Translations under genes and position numbers: made by a program
Notes under the pieces: generated by a model
What the model was told of the DNA's origin: nothing
Database searches by the model: none
Seen by the model: only the letters and a program-made list of their open reading frames with translations
Part shown: positions 35,505 to 47,669 of the stretch, in pieces
How positions within the stretch are numbered: the first letter of the stretch is position 1
Layout of the letters: each line of letters opens with the position of its first letter
Origin: Chalciporus piperatus
Lineage: Eukaryota > Basidiomycota > Agaricomycetes > Boletales > Boletaceae
NCBI GenBank assembly: GCA_038093975.1
Contig: JBBPTG010000016.1
Span: forward strand, 186,001 to 250,000
Direction of reading: 5' to 3'
Length of the DNA stretch: 64,000 nucleotides

Positions 35505-36348
35505 ATGCCTACTCGTCAATTCATAGCAGAGCTCGAGCGAAGACCGGACTGCACTCACGTACTTCTCATCACCACTGGAAGTGTGGCATCAATAAAAGCA
35601 CCTCTCGTCGTACAAGAACTTCTCAAAGTCAGTTCCACCTCCTCCGATCGCACCGAGCACTCACCGCGACATGCTTAGTATAGTAACGTCAAAGTCGAAG
35701 TCGTCTCCACGAAACCGTCCCTCGATTTCTTCAACGTCGAAGATGTCGAGAATGCAGGCGCGAGAGTATGGACCGACGATGACGAGTGGACGGTACACCA
35801 ACTTACCCTTTAGTCAGCGAACGTCCACATGAGCTCACGACCATGCCTTTATAATTGCGCAGGGAACGTACAAAATCGGCGACCCGATCCTCCACATCGA
35901 ACTGAGGCGCTGGGCAGACATAGTCCTAGTAGCACCGTGCTCCGCAAACACCCTCGCCAAAATCGCAGCGGGTTTGTGTGATAACTTGGTCGTGAGTTAT
36001 GCGTCCGTGTGATCCCATCACCTCTTGATGACGCATGTCCGTTAGACCTCGTTGTTACGTGCGCTAGCACCGACGACGCCGACGTACATCTTTCCCGCTA
36101 TGAACACGCTCATGTATGAGCACCCTCTTACAGCGGAACATCTCCGCGTAGTTCGGGAGGTCATCAAGTATCATGTCGTTGGTCCGATCGGGAAAGTACT
36201 TGCGTGTGGGGACGTCGGTATGTGCATGTTCGTCCGTCCGAGAAGACACGTTAATCTCAGCCATTCTGCAGGTCTGGGAGCGATGACAGAATGGAAAGAC
36301 ATCGTCGCGATCGTCGTCGAGAAGATGCAGCTACAACTTCAAGCATAG
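35505..36348 (+). CDS. Phosphopantothenoylcysteine decarboxylase (flavoprotein)
   Basis: FMN enzyme that decarboxylates 4'-phosphopantothenoylcysteine to 4'-phosphopantetheine in coenzyme A synthesis. Exons join as MPTRQFIAELERRPDCTHVL, LITTGSVASIKAPLVVQELL, SNVKVEVVSTKPSLDFF, then DPILHIELRRWADIVLVAPC, which contains the active-site His and FMN-binding residues, SANTLAKIAAGLCDNL, and the substrate motif PAMNTLMYEHP, matching PxMNxxM. The flap cysteine is in VLACGDVG, and the last exon ends VEKMQLQLQA. Length and order match the stand-alone eukaryotic enzyme, without the acidic tails of yeast Hal3/Sis2. It converges on the methionyl-tRNA synthetase gene with only 166 bp between stops. Confidence 0.92.
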
Positions 36349-36514
36349 CTTAACCGCCCACCGAGTCATCAACCTAAAGCCACATACCCAGGACTCTTGT
36401 ACAGCACCAACCGTTTAAGCAGATGGAGATGGGATATCTTATTAGATCACATACACTGTATGATACATCATGGACGGTATTTCCTCTAGCGAGGCGTAAA
36501 ATCGAGGACTGGCC

Positions 36515-38688
36515 TCATGAACTCTTCTTACCACCCTGCTCGAACAACTTTACTCCCTTCACCTCCAACACCGATCCTCCTCCACCCACGGTTCCTTTTC
36601 CAACACGCGCATATGCGACACTCCTCTCCTCCGCTGGGACACCCAACGCATCGAGCAACTTCCCACTCGCTTGCGGAACGAACGGTTGGAGAAGAATCCC
36701 CAAAACTCGGAGCATTTCGAGAGACGTGAGATAGCTCGACAGGGCAACTTCCGGTGGATGTGCGTCCGACCATGGTTCGAGGGTCGTTATGAGGGCGTTC
36801 GCCTGTTCGATGGTCGATAAACAATGGTGACGAATAACAAGAGAGCAGCGACTCACGTGTCTCAGAATCAGTACGATTGCGTGCAGGGCTTCAGCCACCT
36901 CGAGGTTTCGCATGAGCGCAGGTACCCGCTCTCCGAGGCTGTCAACCAGCGCCAGCATCTCCTCGTTTGTCGATACCTTGCACATCTCGAAATCTGATGA
37001 GCCAGTCGATGTCGATGTCGAGGAAAGGTTCAAGTTGGGGAACTGTCTTGAGAACAGATCATTGAATGACTGTTGTTCGGGAGAGGTTGTGATTGCCGAA
37101 GCAGCCCGCTTCTTGATAACATTTGACGTCACCCGAAGGAAGTAGTTTCCAAATGCATTCCGTATCTCGTCAGCGTGTTTCCGAAGCTGCTCCTCAGACC
37201 AGTCTGGAAGATAAATCCCCAACATCAGCTTACCTTCTGCGTTATGGAATACGAGACAGACAAGCGACCCACCGACATCGTCTCGCCATCGTCCTCCAAC
37301 ACGAGCAAGGTAGAACCGCACGGCATCAACTCCGAAATCGTCCATCGCCTTGATGGGGTCAGCCACATTCCCGAGGGACTTGGACATTTTCTTCTGTCCC
37401 GCAGTCCAATGAGCATGTGTTAAAAGTGTTTTCGGCATCGGAAGGCCCAGGGCGTAGAGGATCGCAGGGAGGTGGACAGCATGAAAACTGCACTAATCTG
37501 AGATGAAAAAGAAAGACGGGAGATGAATGCCAGACCTACCGAACGATATCTTTGCCTACTACCTGCACGTCCGGAGGCCAGGCAGTCCTCTTGGCTGAGG
37601 GGTAGCCCACACCACTAAGGTACACCAACAACGCGTCGAACCAGACATACACCGTCTGACTTTCGTCACCCGGTACAGGGATACCCCACTCGATCCTATC
37701 CCTCGGTCTCGATATCGACAAATCCTCCAACGGCTCCGCCTTCAAATACTGAACAATCGCGTTCTGATACGTGTCCGGGTGTACACCACGCGACACGAGT
37801 TGGTCCTCAGCCTTGGCGTTCAGTTCTGCAGCAGCGGAGTAGTGTTCGAGAAGGACGTCTCGGAACTTTGATAATCTCAATTTGTAGTTCACCTCCTGGG
37901 ACCATTCTACGAGCGAACCTGTCTCGGTCGCATATTTGGTGTTTGGGAGGGTGGGATGGGACGAGACGCGCGAGGGTGGGTAAAAGCACTCGTCGACGGT
38001 GGAGTAGTATCCTTCGTAGGTATCTTTGTAGATGAGCCCTTGTTCCGCAAGCGCGTTCTGCATCGGTAAGATCGTGTGTGGTGTGTATAAGGAGGACCGA
38101 GCAAACTCACCCAGACGTGTTCGACGTTCTCTCGATGCCGCTCTTGGGTAGTACGCATAAACATCGTCCCGCTTATATTCGCCCTTTCACCTAGTTTCTA
38201 ACACGAAGAAAAGCAAAAAGGGCACGACAGTCAACATCCCAGAACGAACGCAAACGAGTGAAAAGACAAGACAGACACGAAACTCGGCCGATATAATGTC
38301 GCAAAATTCGAGCGGATTAACACCCTTCGCCGCCGCCGCTTGTTGCATCTTGAGACCATGTTCGTCCGTACCCGTAAGGAAGACTACTGGCCGTGAAGGA
38401 TTTAGGATACGTTGGTAGCGCGCGAGGATGTCTGCCGTGACGAGCGAGTGGAGGTGTCCGATGTGTGGGCCTTGGCGAGCAGAGTCAGTATGTGAGTCTT
38501 ACTCTCGTGAGCCAGTCGTCCTCACGGGCATTGGGATAAAATATGGGCGTGGTGATATAGTATGGCTTGTCGGTGCTGCTGGTCGCGTTGTACCGCCGGA
38601 GCAGGGGTCCAACCCACTTTGCAGGTGGTCTCGACGATGGAAAGGCTGACCCGCGACCTTTCAGACGGAGGCCTCTGCGAGAAAACAT
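36515..38688 (-). CDS. MSM1: Methionyl-tRNA synthetase, mitochondrial type
   Basis: Class I aminoacyl-tRNA synthetase that charges mitochondrial tRNA-Met. The start at 38688 gives an Arg-rich, acid-poor leader (MFSRRGLRLKGRGSAFPSSR), fitting a mitochondrial presequence, then KPYYITTPIFYPNA. The HIGH motif is in PHIGHLHSLVTADILARYQR (near 38450), followed by a short exon ending LTGTDEHG. Next come YEGYYSTVDECFYPP, ETGSLVEWSQEVNYKLRLSK, IEWGIPVPGDESQTVYVWFD and the KMSKS motif in GQKKMSKSLGNVADPIKAMD. The anticodon-binding helical domain follows to the stop at 36515. No C-terminal EMAP or GST extension is present, in keeping with the organellar form. Confidence 0.92.
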
Positions 38689-39059
38689 CCAGAGAAAGAA
38701 GAGAGAAATGCCTTGACAGACGTACTAGACGGGTCAGTACTTCAGTGAGGACCAGTTGCCGGATCGCGTCCAGGTTGGTATGAATCACCAATTTAGGTCA
38801 CTTACCCCTGTCCACACATATCAGCGTAAGTAAGTACTACATTCGAGAGCATCACCCCCGTTGGACAGTTCCCAAAGTTGTGTCCGTGAACACAGGATGT
38901 AAATAGTCTAGAATATCGCCATGGATGCGTTTGCTCCTCAAGAACAGTTTGTTCCCATCCTACTCATCCTTTCAGCTTTGCACAGATGTCCTTACATCCT
39001 TTCTATCTCATGTATAGGTCCAAGTCTGTCCAATCTATCAGATACTCCAACCTCCTTGA

Positions 39060-40138
39060 TCAAGAACCCCAGGTAGCCTCCTCCTCAACCGTTTTCCTCC
39101 TTGCAAACACATGAATATGTGCCAAGCCTGGAATGCTCTGCAACCTCTGCATGTACCAACCCAGCAAGAATGAGCATCCACGAGACACCCTCCTCGCCAA
39201 AAAGAAACTCACCGGCGGATTGACGAACCACGCGGTTTCCCATTGGCTCTCCCTCCACCGCCGCTTCACGAACGTGCTCACTTCCTTCCCTGCAATTCTC
39301 ACCATCATCTCTTCCTCCTCGCTCCCCCTCGGCGAACGCACGAGCTTGTCTATGGTGATTCCCCATTCTGCCAGCCCTGGGAGACAGGACTCGAGCGAAG
39401 GGAGGCTCTCGAGGGTGTCTGTTGAGCCTGTGAATCCACATATACCGTCTTGCTGAATGCGAGGATCGATAGATGGCGGAACTAGCGTAGGGTGGAAGAT
39501 AGGTACTTTGCTCCAGATCAAGGTATGCTCTACTTCAAGAGGGACTGTAAACATTGTGAGCGACCGGAAATCTAACGATCCGGGAGACATCCACCGCACC
39601 CGAATAAGGCCAAGAATTTTGTATGATACAGATAAGCTCCGAGTTGTAGGGTATATCTCCTTTGAAATATTCGGGTGTTGGGTATGGCTCTGAATGACCG
39701 TTCTCCAGAGAAATGGTGACCTGATGTTCTATCGCCGACGTGATCAGGGAAAGTGTGTCGGGTTTACCCCACTGTAGACGGTAGTTCAACAGATAATTGG
39801 CTACCGCACCCAGATCAGTTTAGAGCCTTCCTCAGGCTGCGATGACGTGCACGCACTTACTGAACCATATTCCTTCTTGATCTTGATCGCCCAGTCATCA
39901 TACCGGCGCTGTAGCTTCTTGTCGCGCTTCAGCAGCCCTAAATCCCTTCAAACTATCGTCGATCGCCCGAATAAGCAATGTATAATGCTTGGACGTACCC
40001 AGAGTTGACGAATGTCTTTAGTTCCAGCCAGGTAAACCGTGCCGGGTAATGAACCCGCAGCTCGTCCATGGTAGGGGGTCCGGAGCGGAGGGCGACTTCT
40101 CCAGCGCTGGGAACATTCCCGTTAGTCTCAATGGTCAT
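39060..40138 (-). CDS. DUF3605 protein
   Basis: Fungal protein of unknown molecular function in the DUF3605 family (the family that includes N-acetylglucosamine-induced protein 1). The ATG at 40138 opens MTIETNGNVPSAGEVALRSG, then DELRVHYPARFTWLELKTFV. Further exons read LKRDKKLQRRYDDWAIKIKK, EYGSV and NYLLNYRLQWG, the usual family core, then IIQNSWPYSGAVDVSRIVRF and EVEHTLIWSKVPI. The C-terminal exon has TFVKRRWRESQWETAWFVNP and LQSIPGLAHIHVFARR, the recognised end of the family. Stop at 39060. Several short introns. Family assignment is from memory of these blocks; function is not known. Confidence 0.8.
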
Positions 40139-40385
40139 CGTCAGCGAAGGCAATCAACTGTGAGCGCTTGACCACTCTCACGGAGCACTCAGGCTTGACT
40201 GTTCAAGTTGGAATTGGACGCGACAACAAGTTGCCGAGGCGGCCCGAACCCCGAGGAAGCCTTCGAAGCCCAACCCAAACCAACAGCATATTACGAGGGA
40301 TTGAAATTGACTACAAGTACACATGCCAAAAGAAATACTAAAGAATACAAGTATAGATTGAGCGTGAGGAGAAGGGTTATATATG

Positions 40386-42065
40386 TTACTTTTTCGTCTT
40401 GCTCTTTTTGCTGGCTGACTCTTCGTCCTTGTCTCCAGCTTTCCGTTTGGCTCCTGCTTTGGTATCTTTCCCCTTGGTATCTTTGCCCTTGGTGTCCTTG
40501 CCCTTGGTGTCCTTGCCCTTGGTGTCCTTGCCCTTTCCTTTCCCTTCCTTGCCTTTGTCTTCTTTGGGTTCCTTGGGTTTGACAGTAAAGAAACCGTCGA
40601 GACGACCTTGTTGCTTTGCGTTGAGGAATTTCTGGAGCTTCTCTGCACCCTTTCGCACACGATCTTCGCTGTGAAAATTGGGTGGATCGTCAACAAACAG
40701 TTTCAAAGAGTCACGATGTGGTCACTGACTTGAATCCTTTCTCCGTCACCAGGAACTGTACCAAGCCATCCACGTCAGGGTCCTTCCATTCGAGCTAGAG
40801 AGTTGTTAGCACTAATCCCTCGTGGCCTTGGAGAGTAGAAATCGAGATTTACGTTGACTTCCGAGGCAGAAATTACATCTGGTTTCTCGAACAGCTTCTT
40901 GGCATCCTGCCAGGGCCAATCTTCAGGGACCTGGATGCCACCCTTCCTTTTCTTGCCGCCTTCTTCAGTATCAGCAGCCTTTTCCTCCTTTTCGGCTTGT
41001 CTACCGGATGAAGGTAGGTATTTGGCGATGCAAGACGCGGGAAAGTAACCCACTTTTCTCGTAGATGCTCGACCACTCCTTCCAAGCCACCGTACTCTCT
41101 CATGAGTTTCAGTGCGTTCTTTGGACCCACACCTCTAATGGGTTCCAAATAGTCACAGCCTAGTAGTATGCATAGGTCGATAAACTGCAACCCCGCAAAG
41201 TCAACATTATACACCAGGGGTTATCAAGACTTCACCGACTTGTGACATGTTCATTTCAAGTCCTTCGAGGGCCTTTTCGAGGCTGATCTCCGATATAGGA
41301 GCTTTTTTGGCTTCAGAGAACGTGAGATGGCGGTACAAGATGGGCGCGTTGAAAGTCAGAGTGTCCATGTCTTCTGAACCGGCTGCATATACCTGCAAAG
41401 AAATCGGTCAATGGTCTAGTGTTCCGAAATGCTCGTATTCAACACACCTTTCCGCCCCTTGCTAGTTCAGCACACTGGGCTTCTGCTTCTGATGGTGCCT
41501 AGAAGTCCAATGAATTTAAGCTTAGTCGAACAGCGTGGAACGACGTACGATGACGACAGGGATACCCATAAGTCTAAGGAGTTTTTGACATTCTTCATTG
41601 TGCTCTCGTGTAACTCTGACGGTTCGTCTTGTGAACCTTTCTACGTCTTCTGCGGTCCCAGTCTCCTTGGCCTCCTCCCCGTCAGCCTTGGCTTCCTCCC
41701 GGCGTTCAAAACGTTTTGCGAGCTACGAATATGCATTGCTTGAGGGTTGCTTCATATGCATCGAACGCACTCACCACTCCTGACTTGAGTTCAGGCGGCC
41801 TCCCGTCAAACACATACGCAGGTTTAATACCGTTCTCGACAATCCGGATAGTTCTGTGGAAGAATCCCATGAGATGGCTCGTCGTCTCTCCAGCATCGTT
41901 TGTGAGCATCTCGCCATCCTTTTGCCGAACAGCAATGAGGAACTGGTAAATAGACATGGACGCGTCTATGGCGACCTTGCGACCGAAGAGGGTCTTGATC
42001 TCGTGCTCGACGATTGCTTTGGGTGCATGCTCGGACAGAAGTGCGGTCAATCCCTTGATACCCAT
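40386..42065 (-). CDS. FEN1: Flap endonuclease 1
   Basis: Structure-specific nuclease that removes 5' flaps during Okazaki-fragment maturation and long-patch base-excision repair (yeast Rad27). The start at 42065, [20 protein letters not shown], is the universal family beginning with the processed N-terminal Gly. The metal site begins at [19 protein letters not shown], and the arch/gateway segment reads [31 protein letters not shown]. Later exons supply [20 protein letters not shown] (helix-hairpin-helix) and [10 protein letters not shown]. Near the C-terminus is a PCNA-binding box, QGRLDGFF. The basic tail is unusual: five KGKDT repeats encoded by a 15-bp minisatellite. Stop at 40386. Divergent from aldo/keto reductase 2. 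Confidence 0.95.
40461..40540 (-). repeat. 15-bp coding minisatellite in FEN1
   Basis: About five tandem 15-bp units, the central three identical on the plus strand (CCCTTGGTGTCCTTG), encode KGKDT repeats in the basic C-terminal tail just after the PCNA-binding box. Confidence 0.85.
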
Positions 42066-42500
42066 CGTATTCGTTGATGCGCGTGGTGGTGAATGGCGTT
42101 GGACGCTGACTCTGACGATGAGCACGGCGTGTGACAGAAGACGCGTGACATGGGTAAACGCGCCGTGACGGTGACGCGACGTGTTTGAGCTTTGACCAAG
42201 TCCAACTTAGTAAGTACCAAGTTTGGTACTGGAAGTAAGTGCTCGTTCTACCCTGAGGTTGGTCAGACCTATGGGACTAATTCTTCTCGCCGGCAAATCG
42301 GAACTTCCGTGATCAGTCAGACTTACTATCCCGTGAGGAAGGAGGAGTCATTCCTACCGTCAAATTCGCGGCAATTGCATCATTCGAGTCCACAAAGATC
42401 AAAAGCACTCGTCAGCGATCGGCATCTGTACATGTTTGCCCCTTTTGACGATTCCGTGCCGCGTGCCGCGTGTCTCCAAAGGAGGCATGAAGGTCTGCAA

Positions 42501-42507
42501 TATAAAA
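42501..42507 (+). promoter_or_regulatory. TATA box of aldo/keto reductase 2
   Basis: TATAAAA within CAATATAAAAGGTC, about 85 bp upstream of the ATG at 42587, a usual spacing for a strongly expressed fungal gene. Confidence 0.65.
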
Positions 42508-42586
42508 GGTCACGCTGGGCTGACTTTACCATCCAACGCACTCTCATCCCCAATCATCTACAATCCCTTTTCTGATAAAGTGATAC

Positions 42587-44011
42587 ATGATGTCTTCGTT
42601 ATTTGCTCCAGCCCCTAAGCCCGCCTCGCGCCTTGCGAGATACCGTGCACTGTCTCCGCATGCATCAGTCCACGTCTCTCCCCTACAGCTCGGTGCGATG
42701 AGCGTCGGTGACAAATGGTCCCAGTTTGGGATGGGGAGCATGAACAAGGAGACTTCGTTCAAGCTACTTGACGCATTCTACGAAGCTGGCGGCAACTTCA
42801 TCGATACGGCCAACAACTAGTGAGTGCCTGGTCAACTGCTCTTTCGACGATCTCACCGTTTCCTTACAGCCAAGACCAGAGCTCGGAAGAGTTCATTGGA
42901 GAATGGGCCGAGCAGCGTGGGATCAGAGATCAGCTCGTCATCGCGACCAAGGTCAGTGTTCTAGATAGGTTGATATTCAGATGCCATCATGTTGATCCTG
43001 TTACTAGTACACCACAAACTTCATGCGTGGGGAAGCCGGTATCAAGCAAAAGATGTTGTATACCGGAAACAACGTCAAGTCGATGCACCTCAGCGTGGAA
43101 GCCAGTTTGAAAAAGCTCAGGACTTCGTACATCGATATTCTCTACCTTCACTGGTGGGACTGGGAAACTTCGATCGAAGAAGTTATGAACGGCCTGCACA
43201 CGCTGGTTCAACAAGGAAAGGTGCTCTACCTTGTATGCGTCCAAATTGTCTAGTCGATGGCACTTCAGATCTGAAAATGATTTGTAGGGTATCTCCGATA
43301 CTCCGGCATGGGTCGTGTCTCAAGCAAACCAGTACGCTCGCGATCACGGCAAAACTCCCTTCGTGATCTACCAAGGTCGCTGGAGCATCCTGGACCGTTC
43401 CTTTGAACGTGACATCATTCCGATGTGCAAGGCTCACGGTAAGTGTGAATTTTTGGCAACCAACCGACGATGCTTCATGATTCTTAGGGTTGGCCCTCGC
43501 TCCATGGGGCGTATTGGCCGGCGGCAAGCTTCGCACCGATGAGGAAGAAGAACGCCGGAGTCAAACAGGCGAGAAAGGCCGCACAACCTTTGACCCCGAC
43601 TGGAAGCGGAATGAACAAGAGAAGGCCATCAGTGCTGGATTGGAGAAGGTCGCCAAGGAAGTTGGTGCAAAGCACATCAGTGCGGTCGCGATTGCATACG
43701 TCATGCAGAAGACGCCTTATGTGTTCCCCATCATTGGAGGTCGCAAAGTCGAACATCTGGAGGCTAACCTTGAGGCATTGGAAGTCGTTCTTACCCCCGA
43801 ACACGTCAAGTACCTCGAAAGCATTCTTCCATTCGACCCTGGTTTCCCTAACGTGTTGATCGTCAGTGTCCCATATGTTTACCCAGGTGATCCGTATCTA
43901 ACGAGCTATGGTGTACAGGGCGATGGCAGTGGCCCCAACTTCTTGCTGGCGAATGCGGGCTACATGGATAAGCAGCCTTCTCTGCGCGCAATTGTACCGG
44001 AATCTTCTTAA
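42587..44011 (+). CDS. Aldo/keto reductase 2, aryl-alcohol dehydrogenase type
   Basis: Paralogue of the gene at 11697-13113 with the same exon plan. It starts with two adjacent ATG codons (42587 and 42590); [20 protein letters not shown] aligns with the paralogue, so 42590 is equally possible. Catalytic residues: Asp in NFIDTANN, Tyr where TA joins CCAAGAC to give [11 protein letters not shown], Lys in LVIATK, His in LYLHWWDWE. Other blocks are [14 protein letters not shown] and [16 protein letters not shown]. The final intron (GTCAGTGTCC... to ...GTGTACAG) is a multiple of three and stop-free, so retaining it would insert extra residues rather than truncate. Spliced, it gives [20 protein letters not shown], and the end is RAIVPESS at 44011. 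Likely cytosolic NADPH-dependent reductase of aromatic or aliphatic aldehydes. Confidence 0.92.
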
Positions 44012-45023
44012 GGTGCTGTGCAAAGACCATAGGAAGGAATGTAGGATAATTCGCGACTAGAGTAAAGTTCAGAGTACGGATTGTAAAATAGTTGTTCTTT
44101 CGAAATCGCCTTCCGAAGCCACAAACATGTCTACAGTAGATCGACAAGCTCCCGCAGAGCTTACCGCTGCATCCTCAACCGTACGTGAATACAGCATCCA
44201 CAATACTTGCAAGCCTACACCTGGCAGACATGTCTCGATTTGAGGAGATAGGTCCGTCCCTCTCTGCCTCATCTTTAGATCCGTTCACTGGACTTCACCA
44301 CGGATCGCATTCATATTTACAAACCACACACGACTCGTCAAACCACAAGGTGTTCAAGAAGTTCTTGATACCCGGAGGCACTGTCCTCTCGAGATTGATG
44401 CGGAGGGTATGACCAAGAAGCAGATGTCAGAGTTTCCTCATTGATCTCCACATTGAAATATCTGGTAGTCTCGGAGAAGGGAGCTTGAAGAACTACTCCC
44501 GGACCCGCTGACCTTTTGCCTCGGCGCATGATGGCAAGAATTGAATGATATGTAGAATGTACATATACATACCGGCATTTTGAACTGGCTTACATAGACC
44601 TCGACGTCCCAGACTCACTCGGAGCTCTGACGACCTTTGATGTGACCTAGCGGACACCTGCATCTAACCACAGATACATTCATTTTCGCAGTCAGGTAAC
44701 GTCGCCTACGTTGGTCTTCCCTGACTCCTAGGCTTAACCTCCAGAGCACGAGGCGAGTGGGCTTCCTCTAATTCTTCAGAGCAAGATGTACAATGCATCA
44801 TCATGTTCGAAATACCCAACTGAGTTACAATCGTCTACAACGATCTGTAAAGGGTGTGATCATGTTTGCGATCGGTATATGCTGCAGAGGCGATGCTGTC
44901 CAGGGGTTGGCGCTCGGCTGTGCCCCGTGGAGTCTAGTGGTTCAAAGCAAACACCCAGCTCCGACGAGTCGCCCTATGAAGGGCAGGAGGACGAAAGTGC
45001 ATGCAACTTCGGTCGCGTTCCTC
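44012..45023. other. Convergent intergenic region, no gene recognised
   Basis: About 1 kb between the stops of aldo/keto reductase 2 and DUS1. Short frames exist (for example a plus-strand ATG at 44127, MSTVDRQAPAELTAASST, and a minus-strand frame at 44338-44529), but none extends through plausible splices or matches a family known to me. Confidence 0.4.
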
Positions 45024-47032
45024 TCACAATGAAATTGGCGCGAGCTTCGGCCGTTTGGCGTCTTCTCCAACACCACCTTCGTCTTCCTCGAGATCTTTTG
45101 CATGCATTCGTTTGGGAGCTGGTTGAGTGCCTTGCAAATGGACGACTATTAGAGTGACGAGCCTAATGAATAGAAGAGACATACTGCCGGTTTCTGATGA
45201 AACTTTCTCTTGTGTCTTTTGCACCGATTGAGAAGGGGGCCGGAAATATGGCTGCGCAAGCCAATGCGGGAGAACCTTGAGCCCTGTCGTAGGTTCGATC
45301 GTAATGAGCTCCTCTACCGACTTTCCCTCAGCCTCCTTCGCGTCTCGCTACACCAAAAGGAATCAAATCAGCGACTGTCGGTGCGAACCAAACACAAGTT
45401 AGAAAGGAGGACTTACATCCATCCTCTTCTTCACCTCCTCTACGATCTCTACATATCTCCCAATTGATCTAGGTCCTCTAACTCTACTCAGCTCGTCCCT
45501 CAAATCTGTTTCTCTGGAGAGCGCTGGTCTCAGCAACTTGAATAAGTGGCCTTTCACTGCACTCAGCGAAGTCGTTGTTTTCAATCCTTGGACGATGTGG
45601 AGGTATTCCAGTGCAAGGTCCGCGTGGGGAATATGCAGACCCTCCTTAATATCGAGCGTATAGGGTGATCGCTTTGTTGTCGATTCGGAGCGCTCGAGCG
45701 CAGGCGCAAATAGAGCCGGGTTATAGAGCACCGCCTCTGCAGACATGACGGCGTCCGCACCCGTCTCTTCCAAACACTTCTCAATGTCCTCCCAGAAAAG
45801 TATGTTCCCATTTGCGAAGACGGGCACCTTAACGGCTTCCTTGACAGCTTTGATGTGTGCCCAATCGGCAAGACCCGTGTTTTGACCGCGTTGAGAACGA
45901 AGACGACCGTGGCAGGTTAGTATTTGGGCACCGGCTCGTTCGAGCAGAAGAGCGTAGGATAAGGTCTCGGAGATGGTGGGATAAATACGGAATTTGGCCG
46001 TCACCGGAACTTTGAGGTTTGTGTGCAGGGTATTGACTGTACGAACACAAGGTCAGCATTCAATGGTATCGTGGTCTGATTGCTCAAGGAACCGAGGGAG
46101 ACCGAGCCCATGACTCACCTAATTGATATATAAGATCCCAGTCCTCCATCAAGAAAGCTCCATAATGTCCCGACCTTGCGATCTCCTGTGGACACCCCAG
46201 ATTCAAATCAACGGCGTCACAGTGATCCTCAACAGCTTTTGCAGAGTCTAACAATTGTTCTGGGTCGTTGGCGCAAAACTGGACGATTAGGGGACGGTCG
46301 ACAACAGCTGGACCGGGAGAACCTTCCTCCCCGCTAGGAGTATCGAAGAATTTCTGACGGTACCCTTTCTTGCCTTGGTTAAGGTAGAACATCTGGGGAA
46401 GGGTTTGAAGGAACAGCAGTAGACAACGTTAAATAGGTACCTTGGCATTGATCATCGGAGTGTACACTAGCTGGACCGGGGGTTAGTTCGTCGACTATGT
46501 TTGGCCGGACTGAACTCGCACCTGAGCTCCGTATCGTCTTGTCAAGATTCTCCATGCCTGCATTGATCACCAAGACGTGACAAGATCGAGGACAACCCGA
46601 AGGCAGCGGAGGAAGAAAAGTCACAGAATCAGCCAAAGTGAATGCATGAGATGTAGAGAGGCGACATACAAGCTCACTCTGATCGACCATCGGCGCAACA
46701 ACATACTTCGGACTGCCCAATACCTTGTGGTAAAGGTCGTAACCGCTCAATTTGCGAGGATGTGTTGTTGTCGGCTTCGGGATCGTTTCTCCATCAAATA
46801 CCGAGTTCGATATGTTTGCCAACATATCTAAAGTTGTTCCTCCAGGACGGTGCTCAGTGCTGAGATTATTTTCTGTAGTGCTGGTCATCGTGCTGCCATG
46901 AGTTCGACGGTGTCGAGGTTGAAAAAAGCCGTCTGCAAAAGCGCAGAGCACTGGAAACGGTGACAATGACGGACGAAGACGAAGATGACCGGAGGACTTG
47001 AGTTGGGTGTATTTGGAAAGACTTGATAGCAT
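45024..47032 (-). CDS. DUS1: tRNA-dihydrouridine(16/17) synthase
   Basis: FMN enzyme that reduces uridines 16 and 17 in the tRNA D-loop. Core blocks: [20 protein letters not shown] (start of the TIM barrel), [38 protein letters not shown], and [20 protein letters not shown] with the catalytic Cys. Then [59 protein letters not shown] and [18 protein letters not shown]. The exon after KKRMD continues [20 protein letters not shown] and [12 protein letters not shown], then a charged tail ending [10 protein letters not shown] at 45024. The first ATG (47032) gives a 48-residue Arg/Ser-rich extension that could be a mitochondrial or nuclear targeting leader; the alternative start at 46888 ([10 protein letters not shown]) gives the usual cytosolic form. 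Confidence 0.9.
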
Positions 47033-47669
47033 TTACAAAGAAGGTTGACTCCTTTATTATATGCGGTCAAGTTGGGGTACAGCTTACTGTGCACAACTTG
47101 ACACTGTGGGAAGTACAATAAATGAATATCGATGAATCTGTACAGGTAATTTCAAGTATCTAATCAATTAATTGTAGTGTCCGAACATTGAATTTTAGTC
47201 ATTCACATGCTCACTGATTTGCGCAAATGATAAGTGAATGTCGTCGAGCGATTCCCCGTTTTCCAGTGTTACAAAGATATGAAGATTTATTGTCAAATCA
47301 ACTGATTTGAACAGCAGCAGTAGCGCTGTATATGAGTGATGAATCACCTAGATATCATTTGCTCGCACCACCAAAGATCAATGACACATAAAAATGGATT
47401 TCGTCGCACGGCATGGTTAATTGATACACTGGAAGAATGATATATACACATCGAGTGGGCAGACAGGAAGTGTGAATGACGGTGTCACTCATGTTGGAAG
47501 GGAATGTAGATCGCCGGGTCGGCGACGCGATGTTACTGATGCTTGTATTGTGTTGGAAGGGAATGAAGGTTGCCGGCGATGTTACCGATGCTTGTATCGA
47601 AGGGGAACGAGTGGAAGAGTAGACATGTTGGTGCGAAGCTGTATCTCCTGTCGATGTATCTCCTGTCGA
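47033..47669. other. Intergenic with short tandem duplications
   Basis: No gene recognised. Around 47490-47603 an imperfect duplication of about 55-60 bp begins GTTGGAAGGGAATG in each copy. At about 47638-47669 TGTATCTCCTGTCGA is repeated in tandem. Confidence 0.5.

Noticed and set aside
44012..45023. Small gene between AKR2 and DUS1
   Set aside because: Several short protein-like frames, but none joined into a credible model or matched a family.
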